8,242 nucleotides of DNA from JAAZBI01 sp964461005 (lineage in GTDB: Bacteria; Bacillota_I; Bacilli_A; RF39; UBA660). Below are positions 4,695-8,242 of this stretch, piece after piece; the stretch's first letter is position 1, and every line of letters starts with the position of its first letter. The stretch is from contig CAYWQQ010000025.1 of assembly GCA_964461005.1 (NCBI GenBank), positions 1 to 8,242 on the forward strand. The letters run 5' to 3'. The position numbers and the translations under genes were made by a program. The notes under the pieces are model-generated. The model had not been told where the DNA came from and did not search any database. It was given only the letters and a program-made list of their open reading frames with translations.

Positions 4695-6743
4695 TTACCT
4701 CTTATTACTTTCTAAAATTTCTAAAGATTCTTTTGATTTTCTAACAAAATCATAAACTATAATGCCATTAGAAATTTCTAATTTGCTATCAGCTTGTTTT
4801 GTATATTTTTCAATATACTCAGTCGGAATAATTGCAGTTTCTGATAAAACTTTAAATTCTTCTTTTTTGTTATAAAAATATATATCTTTTGTTAGCCAAT
4901 TGCCATTTGGGAAAACTACATAATTATCTTCTATACTAAAAATATCATTTCCTAAAGAATACTCACTTTTAAAACCAACCATATTTCCTAAAGTAGGTAA
5001 AACATCAATTGTTCCCATTACTTTATCAATCTGTTTTGGTTTTTTCATATTTTTTTCCCAAATTATAAAAGGTACTTTTCTATTTAACTCGTGAGCATAA
5101 TAATCATAAGGAACATATCCTTCATCCATTTCAGTCAAAACTTGATCTGTTTGAGGATCATAATTGTATAAATAATTATATTCTTTTTTTGGTATTTTAG
5201 AGTCATGGTCTCCATAAATAACAATTATTGTATTTTCTAACAAGCCTTCTTTATCTAATCCTGTAATTAACTCTCCTAGAGCTGCATCAGCATAATGAGA
5301 GGCCTTTAAATAGTCTCCTAAAAAATTGCCTTCTAAAAATGGCCTAGTTACTTTTTCAATTTGCCCTTCTTCATTTGTTATTTCAACTTCCGAACTTAGA
5401 TTTAACTCTCCATATTTATCAACTTCAGAAAAAGGTGTATGGTTTGTTAACATGATTAATGTTCCATAATATTTTTCTTTTGTCTTTTTAATTTCTTTTA
5501 ACTTTTCAATAGATTGACGAAAAAATGATTTGTCAGATAAACCTAATCCTATCACTTCATCAATATCATAATCTTTCATGCTATAAAAACGATCATAGCC
5601 TAAAGATTTATGCATTGCTTCTCTGTTCCACATATCGCTTTTATTACCATGCATACTAAAAGTATAATAATTTTGTTTTTTTAATATATTTGGTATTGCT
5701 ACATATTCACGATCCCAATAACTTATAAAAACAGTTCCGTTAGTGGATGGTAAAAGTGATGTGTTAATTGAAAACTCAGTATCACTACTAGTCCCAACAC
5801 CTGCTTGACTATAATAATTAGTAAAACCAAGCCCTGAGTGAAATAATTTATTTAAATTTGGAGTTATTTCGACACCATTAATTTTTAAATCAATTAAAAA
5901 TTGTTGCATACTCTCGGCGTGAATCATTAAAATGTTTTTATCTTTATAAACGTTTGTATACTCATTAGCTTTTTGAATTTCTTTTGTTTCATAGTATGTT
6001 TTTATTTTTTTAGACATTTCATCATATCCGAAAAACGAATTCAATGTTGGGCTAATATTGACAAAAACATCATTTAATTGATAAATATATATTCCAAACT
6101 TCATCACAATAAATTCACGATTCCACTGTTTGATAAAACGTCCTTTTTCTAAATCGTTTAAACTAACAAAAAATATAGAGAAAACGAGCAAAGAAATCAA
6201 AAAAGATGTTAATACTCCTTTTTTTCTTGGTTTTTCCTTTTTAAAAATTTTAAAATAATCTTGGCTCTTTAAATATATGTAGAAAAACAAAACAACAATT
6301 GGTTGCCAAATAAAAAAGAAATCTTTTAATTCCATAGCATTTTTAGTAACAGCATCTGCTACGTCAACAACTTGTAATGATGTCTTTAATAGTGAAAAAG
6401 ATGCAAAAGATAAATAATAATTATAATAAATACTATTAATAATACAAATTAATGTTAATATAATTGATGCTATTAATAAATAAAATATTTGATTTCTTGG
6501 TTTAAACAAATATGATGGCGCTAGAATTAGTAGGATAAGAGCTAAAGAACCTAATAATGGTTTGATATCTAAGAAATTACCTACTGTTACAATTCTTAAA
6601 ATAATATCATTTAATAAAAGTGAAACAACTGTTACTACAAATAATATATTGATTTTCAAATTTTTTCTATAATCATATTTTTTTATAGAGTTAATTATAT
6701 TGTTAAAAGAATATTTTTTTAAGTATTTTTTAATTGTTTTCAT
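4695..6743 (-). CDS. LTA synthase-family (LtaS-like) membrane phosphoglycerol transferase
   Basis: 682 residues with the LtaS layout: about five transmembrane helices (roughly 31-50, 63-80, 86-105, 143-158, 177-195), then a large extracellular sulfatase-fold domain (about 265-600). LtaS enzymes build lipoteichoic acid by moving glycerol phosphate from phosphatidylglycerol to a growing chain. Metal and active-site positions are recognisable: Glu277 in HAES, Asp512-His513 in IYGDHD, His435 in TNHTPF, and Trp372/Arg374 in WNRE. The nucleophile segment reads GVGTSSDTEF, so the residue directly before Ser-Asp, where LtaS has its catalytic Thr, is Ser319, with Thr318 just before it. Length is close to that of known LtaS (about 650). 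GGAGG lies 5 nt before the ATG. First gene of a two-gene unit with its own promoter. Another phosphoglycerol or phosphoethanolamine transferase of the same fold is possible. I see no signal peptidase site I would trust between helix 5 and the domain. Confidence 0.88.
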   Translation of the reverse strand: MKTIKKYLKKYSFNNIINSIKKYDYRKNLKINILFVVTVVSLLLNDIILRIVTVGNFLDIKPLLGSLALILLILAPSYLFKPRNQIFYLLIASIILTLICIINSIYYNYYLSFASFSLLKTSLQVVDVADAVTKNAMELKDFFFIWQPIVVLFFYIYLKSQDYFKIFKKEKPRKKGVLTSFLISLLVFSIFFVSLNDLEKGRFIKQWNREFIVMKFGIYIYQLNDVFVNISPTLNSFFGYDEMSKKIKTYYETKEIQKANEYTNVYKDKNILMIHAESMQQFLIDLKINGVEITPNLNKLFHSGLGFTNYYSQAGVGTSSDTEFSINTSLLPSTNGTVFISYWDREYVAIPNILKKQNYYTFSMHGNKSDMWNREAMHKSLGYDRFYSMKDYDIDEVIGLGLSDKSFFRQSIEKLKEIKKTKEKYYGTLIMLTNHTPFSEVDKYGELNLSSEVEITNEEGQIEKVTRPFLEGNFLGDYLKASHYADAALGELITGLDKEGLLENTIIVIYGDHDSKIPKKEYNYLYNYDPQTDQVLTEMDEGYVPYDYYAHELNRKVPFIIWEKNMKKPKQIDKVMGTIDVLPTLGNMVGFKSEYSLGNDIFSIEDNYVVFPNGNWLTKDIYFYNKKEEFKVLSETAIIPTEYIEKYTKQADSKLEISNGIIVYDFVRKSKESLEILESNKR
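4698..4703 (-). promoter_or_regulatory. RBS of the 201-residue gene, inside the upstream coding end
   Basis: AGAGGT on the minus strand spans the last Lys and Arg codons and the first T of the stop of the LtaS-like gene. Its GAGG core lies 8 nt before the ATG at 4689. The overlap suggests translational coupling. Confidence 0.65.
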
Positions 6744-6748
6744 AATTC

Positions 6749-6753
6749 CTCCA
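6749..6753 (-). promoter_or_regulatory. RBS of the LtaS-like gene
   Basis: GGAGG on the minus strand stands 5 nt before the ATG at 6743. It fixes this start and places the first helix about 30 residues in, after a basic N-terminus. Confidence 0.8.
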
Positions 6754-6769
6754 TAAATAATCTTAACTA

Positions 6770-6798
6770 ATTATATCACTAATTTTAATTATTGAAAA
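6770..6798 (-). promoter_or_regulatory. Sigma-A-type promoter of the LtaS-like unit
   Basis: The minus strand has TTTTCA (6798-6793, four of six matches to TTGACA), a 17-bp spacer, and TATAAT (6775-6770) preceded by the extended -10 TGA. The start would be near 6763, leaving a leader of about 20 nt that carries the RBS. The -35 box lies within the T-rich tail of the terminator of the preceding gene. Confidence 0.75.
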
Positions 6799-6825
6799 CA
6801 AAAAAACAGGCTTTAACCTGTTTTT
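6795..6825 (-). terminator. Intrinsic terminator of the GGDEF/YihY unit
   Basis: A 9-bp stem (6817-6825 with 6802-6810, core ACAGG/CCTGT) closes a 6-nt loop and is followed on the minus strand by a T-rich tail running to 6795. The stop codon of the YihY-family gene (6815-6813) lies wholly in the loop, and the ascending arm encodes its last residues (KTG). Confidence 0.85.
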
Positions 6826-7637
6826 GTTTTATCCTCACTAACCCCTGCATTTATTGCCATTCCTAATACAAAAATATACGACAACATATAAAACCAAACC
6901 AATAAAATAATAAGATTAGCTATATTTCCTAAGAAAGCACTATAATTAGCAATATTTGTTACATAGTAAGAATAACCTTCAATAACCATTATCCATAAAA
7001 TAGTCGTTAATAATGCACCTTTAGTAACTTCCCTACTCTTAATTGAAATATCAGGAGCAATTGTATAAATTAATTTAATAATAAAATATATAAAGAAAAA
7101 TGATAATGGTAGTTTAATAATTCCATATAAGAAAATCAAATTATCAATTATGCCTTCTAAATATTTAAATTCTTTTAAAATACTCAAAATACTACTTCCA
7201 AAAGCTGGAACTACAATAATAAATAGAATTAGAAAAATTAATAAAAACACTATGAAAAAAGCTTTTAATCTTTTCTTTAATTCACTATTACTATTCTCGT
7301 TATAAATAGTATTGGAAGTAACAATAATTGCATATGCTCCATTGGAAACCATAAGAATAGATGTTATAGCAAAAAACAATACACTAAAATTTAAACCACT
7401 ACCAGTAATAACCGGTATAATTAAATTGCTTGTCGATGCTGGTAAAGTGTTTTTAATTAAATTAATAAAATCCATGGTTGATAAAGATAATACATTCGCT
7501 ATAATACCAACCAAAGCAATTAAAGAAGGAATTGCTAGTATAAAGAAGAAGGCTAATTGGCCAGGTAAAATATTCATAATTGGTTGTTTATTAATTTTAA
7601 TTATTCTTTTTAGTAAAGAAACAATTTTCTTTAACAT
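6813..7637 (-). CDS. YihY/BrkB-family integral membrane protein
   Basis: 274 residues, with about six transmembrane helices (roughly 28-48, 83-109, 125-150, 165-193, 206-229, 236-263). It carries the family pattern: near the N-terminus a segment like the family's A-x-x-L-A-[FY] motif (PGQLAFFFILAIPSLIAL), and near the end LLVWFYMLSYIFVLGMAIN. The family was once called ribonuclease BN in error; its molecular function is not settled, and proposals include export or transport at the envelope. Length is normal for the family. It starts 11 bp after the GGDEF gene stop, with GAGG 6 nt before the ATG, so it is the distal gene of that unit. The C-terminal tail is short and charged (SEDKTKTG) and is partly dictated by the terminator stem. 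Confidence 0.87.
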   Translation of the reverse strand: MLKKIVSLLKRIIKINKQPIMNILPGQLAFFFILAIPSLIALVGIIANVLSLSTMDFINLIKNTLPASTSNLIIPVITGSGLNFSVLFFAITSILMVSNGAYAIIVTSNTIYNENSNSELKKRLKAFFIVFLLIFLILFIIVVPAFGSSILSILKEFKYLEGIIDNLIFLYGIIKLPLSFFFIYFIIKLIYTIAPDISIKSREVTKGALLTTILWIMVIEGYSYYVTNIANYSAFLGNIANLIILLVWFYMLSYIFVLGMAINAGVSEDKTKTG

Positions 7638-7643
7638 TTTTTA

Positions 7644-7647
7644 CCTC
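7644..7647 (-). promoter_or_regulatory. RBS of the YihY-family gene
   Basis: GAGG (in TGAGGT) stands 6 nt before the ATG at 7637, directly after the TAG stop of the GGDEF gene. It supports this start and co-translation of the two genes. Confidence 0.65.
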
Positions 7648-7648
7648 A

Positions 7649-8242
7649 CTATTCAATATTTTGTTTTAATTCACGATTAGTAGCCATATCTAATATTGCT
7701 TCATTAATTGCATCTTCAATCGTCTTCATATTGTCTTCAATCATACTATAACCTGTTGTAGCACCATACTCATATGGCAAATCTTTTAATAGCTTGTTGA
7801 TTTTTTTAGCATATGAATTTACGAATTGTTCATCATAAGATAATAAGTATACTAAAAATTCATTACCATCTGTTCTTACTATATCGGAATTATCAACTTG
7901 ATTTTTAATTAAAATGTTGGCAGCTTCTCTTATAACATTATCTCCAGCTTCATGGCCATAAACATCATTAATATCTTTTAACCTATTTATATTAATTATA
8001 ATTATAGCTTGAGGAAAATTCTTGTTTTCTTGCCATTTACACATATTACAATTTAAATAATAACGATTTTTTATTGATGTTAAAGGATCAATATACTTTA
8101 ATTTCATATCTGTTCTCATTTTTTGTTTTTTAGATCTTATTTTTAATAAATAAATTATGAAAAATAACAGTAAAGGAAATAATATTACATATAACCAAAG
8201 AAAAGATAAATCAAATTCAATTCTCTTATCAGCTAAATTATT
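7649..8242 (-). CDS. Membrane-anchored degenerate GGDEF-domain protein (5' end outside window)
   Basis: The frame stays open from the TAG stop (7651-7649) to the window edge, giving 197 residues. The ATG at 8119 is internal: 41 in-frame codons precede it, including a transmembrane helix (SFLWLYVILFPLLLFFIIYLL) and a basic segment (KIRSKKQK). The cytoplasmic part is one GGDEF domain beginning YIDPLTSIKNR. The conserved turn NDVYGHEAGD is intact. The signature motif, however, is DGNEF (7856-7870) instead of GGDEF, and the metal-binding D-x-D strand reads N-I-N (7985-7993). Both changes argue against diguanylate cyclase activity and suggest a nucleotide-binding or regulatory role. No DHH/DHHA1 phosphodiesterase domain follows, so it is not a GdpP-type protein. 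A CxxC pair (CNMC, 8042-8050) lies in the first helix region. The sensor part, if any, is upstream of the window. It lies directly upstream of the YihY-family gene. Confidence 0.82.
   Translation of the reverse strand, partial: NNLADKRIEFDLSFLWLYVILFPLLLFFIIYLLKIRSKKQKMRTDMKLKYIDPLTSIKNRYYLNCNMCKWQENKNFPQAIIIININRLKDINDVYGHEAGDNVIREAANILIKNQVDNSDIVRTDGNEFLVYLLSYDEQFVNSYAKKINKLLKDLPYEYGATTGYSMIEDNMKTIEDAINEAILDMATNRELKQNIE

Noticed and set aside
7312..7680. Plus-strand ORF of 122 codons antisense to the YihY-family gene
   Set aside because: It is antisense to a membrane protein of a known family; opposite strands of hydrophobic coding regions often stay open. No RBS or neighbour supports it.
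8117..8119. ATG at 8119 as the start of the GGDEF gene
   Set aside because: In-frame codons upstream encode a transmembrane helix and continue to the window edge, so this Met is internal.
1..8242. Possible Mollicutes code in which TGA encodes Trp
   Set aside because: All reading frames close with TAA or TAG and Trp is read from TGG where checked, with full-length domains and no frame needing TGA read-through. The absence of TGA stops in seven genes is too small a sample.

Overview
The window is strongly AT-rich and bacterial, with short intergenic gaps, strong GGAGG-type ribosome binding sites and A/T-rich intrinsic terminators. The gene set is a Gram-positive envelope set: a PASTA penicillin-binding protein, a glucosaminidase, an LtaS-like sulfatase-fold enzyme and a BrkB-family membrane protein. 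Trp is read from TGG, and all seven genes end in TAA or TAG, so the standard bacterial code fits. Together this suggests a low-GC Bacillota member, plausibly one of the uncultured, wall-bearing, Mollicutes-related Bacilli or Erysipelotrichia of animal guts. That placement is inference.

Layout. Positions 1-471 (+) hold the 3' end of a class A-like penicillin-binding protein ending in a PASTA domain and an acidic Pro/Glu tail. It converges on a minus-strand block across a shared hairpin terminator (470-501). The rest of the window is read leftward as three transcription units. Unit A (promoter near 4005-4013, terminator at 470-501) encodes a secreted SH3-glucosaminidase-dockerin protein (1827-3965), then a membrane-anchored cohesin-domain protein (484-1818). 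Unit B (promoter 6770-6798, terminator 4065-4096) encodes an LtaS-family enzyme (4695-6743) and a small membrane-anchored protein of unknown function (4084-4689). Unit C (start outside the window, terminator 6795-6825) encodes a membrane-anchored degenerate GGDEF protein (7649-8242, partial) and a YihY/BrkB-family protein (6813-7637).

How the genes fit together. Nearly everything acts at the cell surface: peptidoglycan synthesis, peptidoglycan cleavage, polyglycerol-phosphate polymer synthesis and membrane proteins. The most notable point is unit A. The wall hydrolase ends in a well-formed two-repeat dockerin, and the next gene, 8 bp away, encodes a cohesin-like domain on a membrane anchor. 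This reads as a self-contained cohesin-dockerin device that could tether a peptidoglycan hydrolase to its own membrane, unlike the usual role of the pair in cellulosomes. A second pattern is that all three visible terminators place the stop codon of the last gene in, or at the edge of, the hairpin loop, so one stem arm also encodes the C-terminal residues.

No tRNA, rRNA, CRISPR array, insertion sequence or prophage gene is visible, and no stretch over 300 bases lacks a gene.
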